Source: Paraglaciecola sp. T6c
GTDB taxonomy: Bacteria; Pseudomonadota; Gammaproteobacteria; Enterobacterales; Alteromonadaceae
Direction of reading: 5' to 3'
NCBI RefSeq assembly: GCF_000014225.1
Contig: NC_008228.1
Location: 2,170,001-2,234,000, forward strand
DNA length: 64,000 bases
Part shown: positions 25,059 through 35,664 of the stretch, one piece after another
How the letters are laid out: each line of letters starts with the position of its first letter
How positions within the stretch are numbered: the stretch's first letter is position 1
Notes under the pieces: model-generated
What the model saw: the letters and a program-made list of their open reading frames with translations, nothing else
Told to the model about the DNA's origin: nothing
Database searches by the model: none
Translations under genes and position numbers: made by a program

Positions 25059-26588
25059 ATGAGTGACTCGATTTCATTTGACCACCCAAGCATTGTATTT
25101 TTTGAAAGTGAATTATTTAGACGCATTCAACTTGAAGCGCTTTTTAACGACAGTAAAACGATTTGCGACGCTACGCCACGTTCGAGTTGGAAAGAGGTTG
25201 TGGAACAATATGAGCGTCATAAATCTCTGGCGAATTTCTCTCTCGTTGCATTTGTAGACAGCCATTTTACCCTACCGGCAGATATTGAATTAAATGATTC
25301 TACAGCCAAGGTAACCCTAAAAGAATACATACAACAGCTATGGCCTAAGTTGATACGCCAGCCTGATCGTAAAGATACGATGAGCACATTATTAGCGCTG
25401 GAACACTCGTACATAGTGCCAGGTGGCCGGTTTCGTGAAATATATTACTGGGATAGCTATTTTACCGCGCTAGGGTTAAACCAATCAGGTTATACCCACC
25501 TTATTAAAGATATGGTGTTGAACTTTATTGAATTGCAAGAGCGGTTAGGCTGTATCCCTAATGGCAATCGTAGCTATTACTTTTCTCGCTCTCAACCGCC
25601 TGTGTTAGGAATGATGGTGGAGCTGTGTGTTAATCATGATAATGCACCAGACACTGAATTTGTTTTACGATGCATTGAAGGCATGGAGCAAGAGCACCGG
25701 TTCTGGATGCGCAACGAAGACAAGCTCATTAATGGCGGCGAAGCTGCAGAGCGAGTGGTACGTATGCCGTGTGGCGCGATACTGAATCGATATTGGGATA
25801 ACCTTGCCACTCCACGCACTGAGTCATATCTAGAAGACATTGAGTTAGCACGGAACTTGCCACAAGAGCAAAGAGCTGAATTCTATCGAAATATTCGTGC
25901 GGCGTGTGAATCTGGTTGGGATTTTAGCTCACGCTGGTTGGCTGACAGTCATGAACTTGCTTCAATAGAAACCACGGAAATTGTTCCCGTGGATTTAAAT
26001 TGCTTGTTGTACCGTTTAGAACGTAACTTGGCCAAATACCATGGGCTGCTTAACCATCATGATCAAGCGGCACACTTCAATGCTCGAGCAGATGCACGCA
26101 AAGAAGCCATCGACCGTTATTTTTGGTCAGACCAAGAACAGTTTTACTTCGATTACCAGTTCATTAAACAACAGCCACTCAACGTACGCTCGCTAGCAGC
26201 AACATTGCCCTTATTTGTCGATATTGCAAGTGCTCAGCAGGCAAGAAGCGTTAAGAGCACATTAATGTCGACATTTTTGCAAGAGGGGGGATTATTAACC
26301 ACTTTGAATGCGACGAGTCAGCAATGGGATTCCCCCAATGGTTGGGCGCCATTGCACTGGTTTGCTGTTATCGGTTTACGCAATTATGGCTACAAGGAAG
26401 ATGCGAGGAACGTTATGCAGCGCTGGTTAAAAACCGTAGACGCTCATTTTATCAAAAGCGGAAACATCATGGAAAAATACAATGTGCACTCACTTGATAG
26501 CTTAGCGGATGGCGGGGAGTACGAAGTACAGCAAGGGTTTGGTTGGACGAATGGCGTGACATTGGCGTTTTATGATTTGTTAACATAA
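25059..26588 (+). CDS. treF: cytoplasmic trehalase, GH37
   Basis: 509 residues from the ATG at 25059; an in-frame TTG at 25041 overlaps the transporter gene and is not needed. Both GH37 signatures are present: PGGRFREIYYWDSYF near residue 122 and QWDSPNGWAPLHW near 422. Other conserved parts are NGNRSYYFSRSQPPVL and the C-terminal MEKYNVHS...GGEYEVQQGFGWTNGV. The enzyme hydrolyses trehalose to two glucoses. There is no signal peptide, so it acts in the cytoplasm, like E. coli TreF (about 549 residues). It forms a two-gene operon with the MFS transporter gene (4 bp gap), controlled by the upstream LacI operator. Confidence 0.95.
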   Translation: MSDSISFDHPSIVFFESELFRRIQLEALFNDSKTICDATPRSSWKEVVEQYERHKSLANFSLVAFVDSHFTLPADIELNDSTAKVTLKEYIQQLWPKLIRQPDRKDTMSTLLALEHSYIVPGGRFREIYYWDSYFTALGLNQSGYTHLIKDMVLNFIELQERLGCIPNGNRSYYFSRSQPPVLGMMVELCVNHDNAPDTEFVLRCIEGMEQEHRFWMRNEDKLINGGEAAERVVRMPCGAILNRYWDNLATPRTESYLEDIELARNLPQEQRAEFYRNIRAACESGWDFSSRWLADSHELASIETTEIVPVDLNCLLYRLERNLAKYHGLLNHHDQAAHFNARADARKEAIDRYFWSDQEQFYFDYQFIKQQPLNVRSLAATLPLFVDIASAQQARSVKSTLMSTFLQEGGLLTTLNATSQQWDSPNGWAPLHWFAVIGLRNYGYKEDARNVMQRWLKTVDAHFIKSGNIMEKYNVHSLDSLADGGEYEVQQGFGWTNGVTLAFYDLLT

Positions 26589-26657
26589 TCATGACTTGGC
26601 TTTATCGCTCAATGTAGATTGTATTTTCTGTTATAAAACCTTGGCTAAAACAAAAGC

Positions 26658-26693
26658 GACACGCCCTTAGACTGAGTGATCCAAGGGCGTGTC
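26658..26693 (-). terminator. terminator between converging trehalase and TonB receptor genes
   Basis: Perfect 11-bp stem GACACGCCCTT / AAGGGCGTGTC. On the minus strand it is followed by GCTTTTGTTTTAG, so it best serves the TonB receptor gene. Confidence 0.75.
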
Positions 26694-26715
26694 GAGGCAT
26701 GTTGGGTAAAAAGGA

Positions 26716-29601
26716 TTAGAAAGTCGCTTTCACACCGAGTTGAAAACGTCTTCCTGAGTATTGAATCTGAGTGACTCGTTCTCGCACATCGGCATATTCG
26801 ACTATTTTTTCATTGGTCAGGTTGATGGCTTCAGCGCTGACAGTGAAGGTTTCGTTTATGTCGTATGAGGTGCTGAAATCAAATTGACCATAGTCTTGCA
26901 CGTGTTGAGGCAAACCGTTACTTCCTATCACTGGGCCTGAGCGGTATTTCAGGTAATTGTCACGCCAGTTATATGCTAAGCGCGCTTGAAAGCCTTCCTG
27001 CTCATAAAAGCCGATAACGTTGTAAGCATTCTTTGAAAAGCCTTCTAAACCACTGCCCGCAGATAACACGTTTTCACGTGTTATCTCGTCTTTCGCCGCT
27101 TCATCGTCTTTGCTGTCGGTGTAGGTGTAGTTAGCTTGAATACCGAAGCCACTTAGCCAACCGGGTAAATAATCAAAGTAGTGCAACGCTGCCACTTCAA
27201 TACCGCTGACTTTGCCGCCGCTACGATTGGTTTGCTCTTCTGAGTATTCATAAAAGGTCCCCCAATCCTGATTCACGGCGACGTAACCCGTATCTTTTTG
27301 CACTGTCTTTTGCGATATGAACGTGCCTATGTCTTTGTAAAACAGGCCTGCTGAGTAGGCATCGCCGTTGTCGGCGTAATACTCTAACGACAAGTCATAC
27401 TGAGTTGCTTCGTAGGGTTCTAAATACGGATTACCACTTTTCGTATTGTACTGATCAGCGCGAATACGCAAAGGGTAGGTGCTGTTTACGCCAGTATCTT
27501 CAAGGGCAGGGCGCGTGATAACTTTGGCGGCGGCACCTTTTATAAAAACGCCATTACCGAAATCAACGTTTAAATTGGCACTTGGCAGAAAGTGCGAATA
27601 GTCTTTTTCAACCGTTAACGCTTCAGGATCCGTATAAACAATTTCTACTATGACGCCTTCGTTTTGCTCGTAAACATCACTGATTGAGTCACGAAAGCGG
27701 CGATGACCCTCAGATGATGTTTTGGTTTTTACATAGCGTAAACCGACGTTGCCGCTGATCAAAATGTCTCGTACATCACCCTCCAAATTGAGTTGGCTGT
27801 ATAGAGCAAAGGTTTCTTCTGTGTTCGCAACAGACTCGGCGGGGGCTAAGTATTCTTGAGTCCAATTAGGCTCCTGACGAATATCTGCAATGGCTTCTTT
27901 ATAAGCGTTGAAATCATTTACTAGCACAAAATTACGCGGGAAGGTGCCGCTTTCATCTGCTAAGAAGTTAACGTTATTTGTACGAAATAAGCTGTCTTCT
28001 AAATCAATGTGTTGGCCACATGTGTTGTAGGGTAAAAGAGTGTTATCGAACAGGTATTGTTCTTCAGGTGTGGTTATTTCGGGCTGCACCCATAAATCCG
28101 TATTATAGCAGCCATGATTGATTTTAAAGACTTGCTGGGACTTTTCACGATCCGAATAGGCCACGCCCATATCAACTGATCTGATTGGCCCAGAATCTAG
28201 GGTATAACTCGCATCGAACTTGGCTTCAAAAATTTCATCTTCAAGCTCTTTGTGTTGAATGTCATTCCAGTGCGTGCGTATGGCCGCTGGGTTACCGTAA
28301 TCAACAGACGTGTCGATGGACATAATATCGCCGTAGTTATCAACATTCAGGTAGTCATTAATGGTTAGGCCTTTGATCTGTCCATCAACGTAGTTGGGGT
28401 CAAAGATATCTAACGAATCGTCGTAATTAGGATTTACGGCATGCGCTACAAGTGTGTTGGCTTTGGGTGTTGCGGTGGATTTTGAATACGACAAATCGCT
28501 CACCAATTTCCAGCTGCTACGATAGAACTCACTATTTAATCCAAGTGCCAAGGTGTCGGAGTCTTGCCCACGTTCTTGCATAAGCACATCAATTGGTTTT
28601 TGATTTCGCTTGCCCTCAAGCAAGGTGTAATTTTCAGATACGACTACGTCACTCCAACCAGAACCCTGCAGCGGCACTTGAATACCGTTGCTACCAGCTT
28701 GCCGGCTCAAGTCCGTGTATAGAGCATCGAAGGTATGTGTGGTGTCTTCGTCGGGTTGCCATTGAAAGGTGACGTTTGCACTTGTGCGCTCACGCTCTTC
28801 AATATCCAGAGTAAAGGTGCCTCTACCAGGATACCAAATAGTGCCTTGGGTGATATCTTGGCCATTAATGTCTTTAGTGGGGCCTGTGATCCAGGCTTGG
28901 TTGTCCGCTTGAAATGAGCCCCAATGGGTGGTGCCTGCAGCATCGACTCTATTGGTGGTTTTTTGACGAGAAAATCCAAACAAAATGCCAAATTGATCAT
29001 CAGCAAAGGTATTGCTAATAATGGCTGACACTCTATTACCGTACTCGTCAGCCAAGTCGTTGTAGCTAATATTTGCTGATGTGGCAGCATTAAAGCCCGT
29101 GCTATCTAAAGGTCGGGCCGTCGATATATTTACGTAGGCCCCTAAGCTTCCTTCGGCTATGTTGGCGCGCGATGCTTTAATCACGTCCGCGCCCGATATC
29201 AATTCTGAAGGTAACGCTTGAAAATCAAACTCTCGGCCTCTGTCTGTCGTGGCAATCGTTCGATTATTAATTTTCACGGCATTAAATTGTGGACCCATGC
29301 CACGAACCGAAATTTTTGAACCCTCACCATTATTTCGCGAAATCATCACACCAGAAATCCGCTGTAAAGACTCGGCTACATTTTGATCTGGAAACTTACC
29401 AATATCTTCGGCCACTATACTGTCTTGTATCGAAGGGGCCGATTTCTTTAGGTCCATCGCTTCACTCAGACTACTTCTTATTCCTCTAACTTGAATGACT
29501 TCTGTTTCGTCAGTTTGTTGCGCATAGGTGTTGGCACTAATCAGTGCTGCAGAGACAGCGATGCCTAAAGGTAATAAACGAAAGTGTTTAACGATTGTCA
29601 T
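26716..29601 (-). CDS. TonB-dependent receptor, large Caulobacter type
   Basis: 961 residues. Signal peptide ending in ALISANTYAQ, then EVIQVRGIRSSLSEAMDLKKSAPSIQDSIVAEDIGKFPDQNVAESLQRISGV, which is the standard N-terminus of the large TonB receptors used by marine and Caulobacter-type bacteria for carbohydrates or other polymers. Further plug motifs are ISVRGMGPQFNAVKINNR and SRANIAEGSLGAYVNI. The barrel ends with RRFQLGVKATF. The ligand cannot be told. It converges on the trehalase gene but lacks the LacI operator, so it is probably not part of that regulon. Its promoter has its own set of repeats. Confidence 0.93.
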   Translation of the reverse strand: MTIVKHFRLLPLGIAVSAALISANTYAQQTDETEVIQVRGIRSSLSEAMDLKKSAPSIQDSIVAEDIGKFPDQNVAESLQRISGVMISRNNGEGSKISVRGMGPQFNAVKINNRTIATTDRGREFDFQALPSELISGADVIKASRANIAEGSLGAYVNISTARPLDSTGFNAATSANISYNDLADEYGNRVSAIISNTFADDQFGILFGFSRQKTTNRVDAAGTTHWGSFQADNQAWITGPTKDINGQDITQGTIWYPGRGTFTLDIEERERTSANVTFQWQPDEDTTHTFDALYTDLSRQAGSNGIQVPLQGSGWSDVVVSENYTLLEGKRNQKPIDVLMQERGQDSDTLALGLNSEFYRSSWKLVSDLSYSKSTATPKANTLVAHAVNPNYDDSLDIFDPNYVDGQIKGLTINDYLNVDNYGDIMSIDTSVDYGNPAAIRTHWNDIQHKELEDEIFEAKFDASYTLDSGPIRSVDMGVAYSDREKSQQVFKINHGCYNTDLWVQPEITTPEEQYLFDNTLLPYNTCGQHIDLEDSLFRTNNVNFLADESGTFPRNFVLVNDFNAYKEAIADIRQEPNWTQEYLAPAESVANTEETFALYSQLNLEGDVRDILISGNVGLRYVKTKTSSEGHRRFRDSISDVYEQNEGVIVEIVYTDPEALTVEKDYSHFLPSANLNVDFGNGVFIKGAAAKVITRPALEDTGVNSTYPLRIRADQYNTKSGNPYLEPYEATQYDLSLEYYADNGDAYSAGLFYKDIGTFISQKTVQKDTGYVAVNQDWGTFYEYSEEQTNRSGGKVSGIEVAALHYFDYLPGWLSGFGIQANYTYTDSKDDEAAKDEITRENVLSAGSGLEGFSKNAYNVIGFYEQEGFQARLAYNWRDNYLKYRSGPVIGSNGLPQHVQDYGQFDFSTSYDINETFTVSAEAINLTNEKIVEYADVRERVTQIQYSGRRFQLGVKATF

Positions 29602-30053
29602 GTTCCGATCCTTATGAGTTCACACTACATTTTTCTGTTGCAAGCGGTACTTGATGCAACAAGCACTAATGACAATGAATGCTTGTTGCAAATACTGCTC
29701 GGTTGTTAATGGTGTGTAATTTAGTAGGTTTATACATATTAACAAGTTAAACATAGTATGTTTGAGTCAAATTCATTGCGTATACGATAAGGCGCGGTTT
29801 GGCACGATAAAGCAGGGTGGATGTTTGCTTTATGTTCTGGGCGCTGAGGATGGCAAGGACACAGGCTAAAAATGACTAATAAAAGAACCATGACAAGGTT
29901 CAAGTACAGCGCTAGCACGGAATATTTGTTTACGATTTTGTAGGCTAATCACTGGGATCGTTGGGTACTTTGGGTATGATATGTCTGAATAATAAAAGTC
30001 GGCTATAAAAAGCCGACTAAAGCACACTTACATCCAGAACATCAGGGAACAAT
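29602..30053. other. divergent intergenic region, 452 bp
   Basis: Promoters of the TonB receptor and the M14 peptidase-like gene. Inverted repeats near the receptor (29655-29690) and a hairpin AGTCGGCT-ATAAAA-AGCCGACT at 29997-30018, just before the peptidase start, are the only structures I see. Confidence 0.55.
29655..29690. promoter_or_regulatory. perfect 10-bp inverted repeat upstream of the TonB receptor
   Basis: TGCAACAAGC and GCTTGTTGCA separated by 16 bp, with a third related TGTTGCAAG just before it (about 29635). They lie 35-90 bp upstream of the receptor ATG, a suitable place for a regulator. Confidence 0.5.
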
Positions 30054-32789
30054 ATGATTCTTAAACACGCTTTTAAACCACTGCTTTTCGGTGCGTTGAC
30101 GTGCATGAGTGCATTCGCACTTGCCGCGCCGCAGCCTAATTCGACACCACTTACTGCTACGCCAAAATCTCTCACTGAAGCCGCCAATTGGCCAGCGGTT
30201 CAGTATGATAATGCAATCCCTACGATGCAAAGTGTGTTGGGTTACTCTGTGGGCCAGCGTATAACGTCGCATTCAGACATGCTGCGCTTTTTTGAAGCCC
30301 TGCAACAAGCAGCTCCTGAGCAGATTAAACTTTTCGAATACGGGGAAACATGGGAAGGGCGAAAGCTTATTTATGCAGCCATCGGTACTAAGCAGAACAT
30401 CGCTAACCTGGCGCAATTCTCGACAGATATGCAGGCATTATCAGACCCGCGTGTTACCAATAAAAGTAAAGCCAAAAATCTAATGACCGCGTTACCCTCC
30501 TCTGTGTGGTTAGAGTACAGCGTGCATGGCAATGAAATAAGCAGTACCGATGCAGCAATGATGACGGCTTATCATTTGCTGGCGGGAAAAGGGGATGCAA
30601 CGGTCGATAACATCATGCAAAACAGCATTGTATTTATCGACCCATTGCAAAACCCTGATGGTCGAAGTCGCTTTATCGCCAACTATTATTCTACTGTGGG
30701 CATGATGCACAGCAGCGACAGATTATCTGCTGAGCACAATGAACCTTGGCCCCGTGGTCGGGCAAACCATTATCTATTTGATATGAACCGCGATTGGCTT
30801 GCCATTACCCAACCTGAAACCAAAGGCCGTATTGCCAGTATGAATAAATATCGTCCATTGGTGGTCATTGATTTACACGAAATGGGTGGCGATGAAAGTT
30901 ACTACTTTGCCCCATCAGCGCAACCAGTTAACCCACATATGACCAAAGCACAAATCGACAATATCAACTTGGTGGGGCGCAATAATGCTAAGCATTTTGA
31001 TGCCAATGGCTTTGATTATTTTACCCGAGAAATCTTTGATGCCTTTTATCCTGGCTATGGTGATAGTTGGCCGACTTTTTATGGCGCTGCTGCATCGACC
31101 TACGAAGTAGCATCATCTAGGGGCGAAATTTTTCGCCGCATGGACGGTAATGACTTAAGTTACGAAGATACAGTATTACGACATTTTGTAGCGTCTATTT
31201 CCACTGCTGAAACCGTTGCTAACCAACGCAGCAAGTTACTCAAGGACTACTACCAGTATCAGGTAGATGCGATCGATGCAGGTAAGTCTGATAAGAAAGA
31301 GCGGGTTTTCATTTTGCCCAACAAACGAGACCGCGCTGGCAACTTCAAGCTGGCGAAACTAATGACCGAGCACGGCGTAGATGTTTATCAAACTACTGAA
31401 AAAGTGAAACTGTGTGGTGAAACCTATGCGCCAGGCAGCTATTACATCGACACGGCTCAACCTCGAGGGCGTTTTGTAAAAACTACGTTTACTCAGCAAG
31501 TCGACATGAGTAACGCGTTTATTAAAGAGCAAGAGCGTCGCCGAGAACGCAAGCTAGGTGATCAAATTTACGATGTAACAGGCTGGTCTTTACCCCTAAT
31601 GTATAACCTAGAGGTAAACACCTGCGGCAAAGGGGTATCAGGTGATCACCGCTTAGTGAAAATGACTGACACCCTTGAAGGAAAAGTAATAAACCCACAT
31701 GCCACCGTGGCTTACATTGTACCTTGGGGTGATATGGCCGCAGGACGCTTTTTAACTGCTGCGTTACAGCAAAATGTCCCCCTCAAAACCGCTGACCGAG
31801 CGTTTACCTTAGATGATAAGAAACGCTATCCAGCGGGCAGCTTAATTATCGAAGTGGCCGCTAATGACAATGCTATTGCTGCAGCGGTGCAAGATTTAGC
31901 AGCCCAAAGTGGTGCCATAGTCGATGGTGTGAACACTAGCTGGGTAACAGACGGCCCCAGTTTTGGTAGCAATGATACCCACCTATTGAGCGCGCCAAAA
32001 ATCGCCATGGCCTGGGATGACCCCACTTCATCGCTCAGCGCGGGTAACACCCGTTTCGTGATAGAGCAGCAATTTGGTTATCCGGTGAATGCCATTCGTA
32101 CCTCGACATTGGCAAGCGCAGATTTACGTCATTATCAGGTCCTGATTTTACCGGCAGGGCGTTATCACAATGGCTTAGGTCAGGCTGGGGCGCAGAATAT
32201 AAAACAATGGGTTGAAGCGGGCGGGGTGCTAATTACCCTTGGCAGTGCAACGCGCTTTGCGGCTGAAGCCGACATTGGTTTACTGGATATAAAACGCGAG
32301 TTAGCCATAAAAGAGGAGGGCAGCGCGGACGAGTCTGATGATGAATCATCAACCGTAGCGGGTAAAGCCTATGTCAACCGCGAAGATTTGGTCAAAAACA
32401 GTGAAAACAGTGAAGAGAGTCCTGATTTCGTTGCTGGGATCTTAGCCAATGTGGAAGTCGACCAAGAGCACTGGCTTACCGCAGGCGTTGCCCCTGAAGT
32501 GGTGGGGCTTGTTTATGGGAATGATATCTTCGCGCCGATTCGATTAGCTTCAGGGAAAAACCTTGCATGGTTTAAGAGTGAAAAAGACGTACTGGCCAGT
32601 GGTTACCTATGGCAAGAAAATAAAAAGCAATTGGCGTATAAGCCATTTCTTATTCATCAACCTAGCGGGAATGGAATGGTGATCGCGTTTACTCAAGAGC
32701 CAACCACTCGGGCGTATCTTGACGGGTTAAATGTGATGTTGATGAACGCTATTTTCAGCGCATCGGCTCACGCTTATGTGGCCAAATAG
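30054..32789 (+). CDS. exported M14-family zinc carboxypeptidase-like protein
   Basis: 911 residues with a signal peptide (LFGALTCMSAFALA). The M14 domain spans about 60-400: the zinc motif VHGNEISSTDAAM (near residue 157), FIDPLQNPDGRSRF, MNRDWLAITQPETKG and the third zinc ligand in VVIDLHEMGGDESYYFAP. The second half has mixed strands and a class-I-amidotransferase-like segment (YQVLILPAGRYHNGLGQAG, WVEAGGVLITLGSATRFA) and an acidic stretch DESDDES. Proteins of this build are common in Alteromonadales and Bacteroidetes and probably act on peptides in the periplasm. The Shine-Dalgarno GGGAA precedes the ATG. Confidence 0.9.
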   Translation: MILKHAFKPLLFGALTCMSAFALAAPQPNSTPLTATPKSLTEAANWPAVQYDNAIPTMQSVLGYSVGQRITSHSDMLRFFEALQQAAPEQIKLFEYGETWEGRKLIYAAIGTKQNIANLAQFSTDMQALSDPRVTNKSKAKNLMTALPSSVWLEYSVHGNEISSTDAAMMTAYHLLAGKGDATVDNIMQNSIVFIDPLQNPDGRSRFIANYYSTVGMMHSSDRLSAEHNEPWPRGRANHYLFDMNRDWLAITQPETKGRIASMNKYRPLVVIDLHEMGGDESYYFAPSAQPVNPHMTKAQIDNINLVGRNNAKHFDANGFDYFTREIFDAFYPGYGDSWPTFYGAAASTYEVASSRGEIFRRMDGNDLSYEDTVLRHFVASISTAETVANQRSKLLKDYYQYQVDAIDAGKSDKKERVFILPNKRDRAGNFKLAKLMTEHGVDVYQTTEKVKLCGETYAPGSYYIDTAQPRGRFVKTTFTQQVDMSNAFIKEQERRRERKLGDQIYDVTGWSLPLMYNLEVNTCGKGVSGDHRLVKMTDTLEGKVINPHATVAYIVPWGDMAAGRFLTAALQQNVPLKTADRAFTLDDKKRYPAGSLIIEVAANDNAIAAAVQDLAAQSGAIVDGVNTSWVTDGPSFGSNDTHLLSAPKIAMAWDDPTSSLSAGNTRFVIEQQFGYPVNAIRTSTLASADLRHYQVLILPAGRYHNGLGQAGAQNIKQWVEAGGVLITLGSATRFAAEADIGLLDIKRELAIKEEGSADESDDESSTVAGKAYVNREDLVKNSENSEESPDFVAGILANVEVDQEHWLTAGVAPEVVGLVYGNDIFAPIRLASGKNLAWFKSEKDVLASGYLWQENKKQLAYKPFLIHQPSGNGMVIAFTQEPTTRAYLDGLNVMLMNAIFSASAHAYVAK

Positions 32790-32864
32790 CTAAGCTGTTA
32801 TTAAGGTTTATTGGGGCTTTTAATTCAGGCCAATAAGCAGAACGCTATAATTATGGCGCGAATA

Positions 32865-32901
32865 AAAACGCCAAGTGGGGAAAACCACTTGGCGTTTTTT
32901 T
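32865..32901 (+). terminator. terminator of the M14 peptidase-like gene
   Basis: AAAACGCCAAGTGG, loop GGAAAA, CCACTTGGCGTTTT, then further T's. Both sides carry A/T runs so it can act in both directions, which suits the converging formaldehyde operon. Confidence 0.93.
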
Positions 32902-32981
32902 GTTTAATACGGTGTTATTTTTTATAAACGTAATTTTGCATTAGTTTAGCCGCATAGACGTTCGTGCTGAGCAGTAACGGC

Positions 32982-33877
32982 CTACGACTCGGCTAAATGC
33001 TTAGCGTGAAAGCGCAAGTGATCTTCAATAAAGCTGCTGATGAAAAAGTAGCTATGATCATAACCGTTGTGGTATCGAAACTCAGCTGGGTAGTTTATCT
33101 CTTGTGCTATCGTCTCAAGCGGTTTGGCTAACTTTTGGCTTTGGTAAAAGTCATCCGCTAGGCCTTGATCAATCAACATAGGCAATTGTAAAAATTGGCC
33201 TTGCTGGCGCATTAGCTCACAGCTGTCGTATTGTTGCCATTCGCTTTTATCGTCACCTAAATAATGACTGAAGGCTTTTTGTCCCCACGGGCATTCCATC
33301 GGATTCACAATCGGTGAAAAGGCCGACACGGAACTAAAGCGTTTCACATTTGACAAGGCAATCATAAGCGCACCGTGGCCGCCCATTGAATGCCCTGCAA
33401 TCGCTGCTTTAGGTTGTACTTTGAAGTGCTGCTGAATGAGGACGGGCAGTTCGTCGACGATGTAGTCGTACATGCGGTAATGCTCAGCCCAAGGGGCTTG
33501 GGTTGCATTCACATAAAATCCTGCCCCTAAACCTAAGTCATAGGCTTTGTCGTCAGCATCAGGTACAGCATCACCTCGCGGGCTGGTGTCAGGTATGACA
33601 AGCATGATGCCCAGCTCACTGGCAACGCGCTGTGCACCGGCTTTGGTGACAAAGTTTTCATCTGTACAGGTGAATCCGCTTAACCAATAGACTACAGGCA
33701 GCGGTTTGCTTAGTTCAGCGGCTGGGGGCAAATACACGCTAAAGTGCATTTCACAGTTCAGTACAGCGGATTGGTGGCTAAAACGCTTCTGCCAACCGCC
33801 AAAGCAACGATTTGCTGACACTTCGATTATGCTCGAAGTGTCGCTTGAGGCAGCGCTCATTTGCTGTTGACCGCTCA

Positions 33878-33878
<1 letters not shown>
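32982..33878 (-). CDS. fghA: S-formylglutathione hydrolase
   Basis: 298 residues of the esterase D family. Motifs: [31 protein letters not shown], the nucleophile elbow [15 protein letters not shown] (Ser near 164), DQGLADDF (Asp) and [21 protein letters not shown] (His). It hydrolyses S-formylglutathione to formate and glutathione in the cytoplasm, the second step of formaldehyde detoxification. The start codon shares one base with the stop of the dehydrogenase gene (TAATG), so translation is coupled. The N-terminus is about 10-20 residues longer than in E. coli FrmB. Confidence 0.96.
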
Positions 33879-35071
<1,193 letters not shown>

Positions 35072-35099
35072 TTATATAAACGATTTTACTTGCACGCTC

Positions 35100-35549
35100 T
35101 TACTTGCACATTCCCATCAGGCGAATGCGTCTGGGCTCCCAAATAATATCGTCGATGGTATAACCATTGGGACACAGATCGCGTTTATCTAGGGTTTGCT
35201 TTAAATGCAGCACGGCTTTGTCTTCAAGCGCCAATTTGGTTTCATTATTTGGCTGCGGGTTTAAATTCGAGCCGATAGGGCGGTTGCTTTGCCCGCCAAG
35301 TCTTGCGTCTCTGCTGCCATCACGACCGCCACGTCTGCCGCCGCGTTCGCCTCTATTGTCTGTGTCTTCTTCGGGTAAATTAAACCATGATAAACCAAAG
35401 GCAAATTGAGTCTCGCCGTCATCGCCTATTTGAGTACTGAAATGATCTGTAGTTTGTATGGGTTTCGGTTCATTGCCGGCACAGCCAAATAGGCTTGCCG
35501 TGAGCAAAATTAAGGGCCATTGATACAGGTTTTTGTGCTGTTTTTTCAC
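35100..35549 (-). CDS. small lipoprotein with an Arg/Gly-rich segment
   Basis: 149 residues from a GTG at 35549. The N-terminus WPLILLTASLFGCAGN is a clear lipoprotein signal (Cys23). A middle part (residues 62-87) is rich in Arg and Gly with repeats of RGGR type (NRGERGGRRGGRDGSRD) and is probably disordered. A folded C-terminus contains KLALEDKAVLHLKQTLDKRDLCPNGYTIDDIIWEPRRIRLMGMC. Two or three cysteines may form a disulfide. I do not recognise a family; function unknown. It is transcribed in the same direction as the formaldehyde operon, just upstream of it. Confidence 0.7.
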   Translation of the reverse strand: MKKQHKNLYQWPLILLTASLFGCAGNEPKPIQTTDHFSTQIGDDGETQFAFGLSWFNLPEEDTDNRGERGGRRGGRDGSRDARLGGQSNRPIGSNLNPQPNNETKLALEDKAVLHLKQTLDKRDLCPNGYTIDDIIWEPRRIRLMGMCK

Positions 35550-35664
35550 TTAAACTTACTCACTTTCTATCGTTTGAGTGGCTAGTCTAAACGCTTAACA
35601 GGCAGCAGTGCAATACAAGAGATGGGCGGGGCTCAACACTGGCGCAAAGTGCCTTGGTGCATGC

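Noticed and set aside
29997-30018. Hairpin AGTCGGCT/AGCCGACT as terminator
   Set aside because: It resembles a terminator only on the minus strand, where no gene would end there; more likely a 5'-leader hairpin of the M14 gene.
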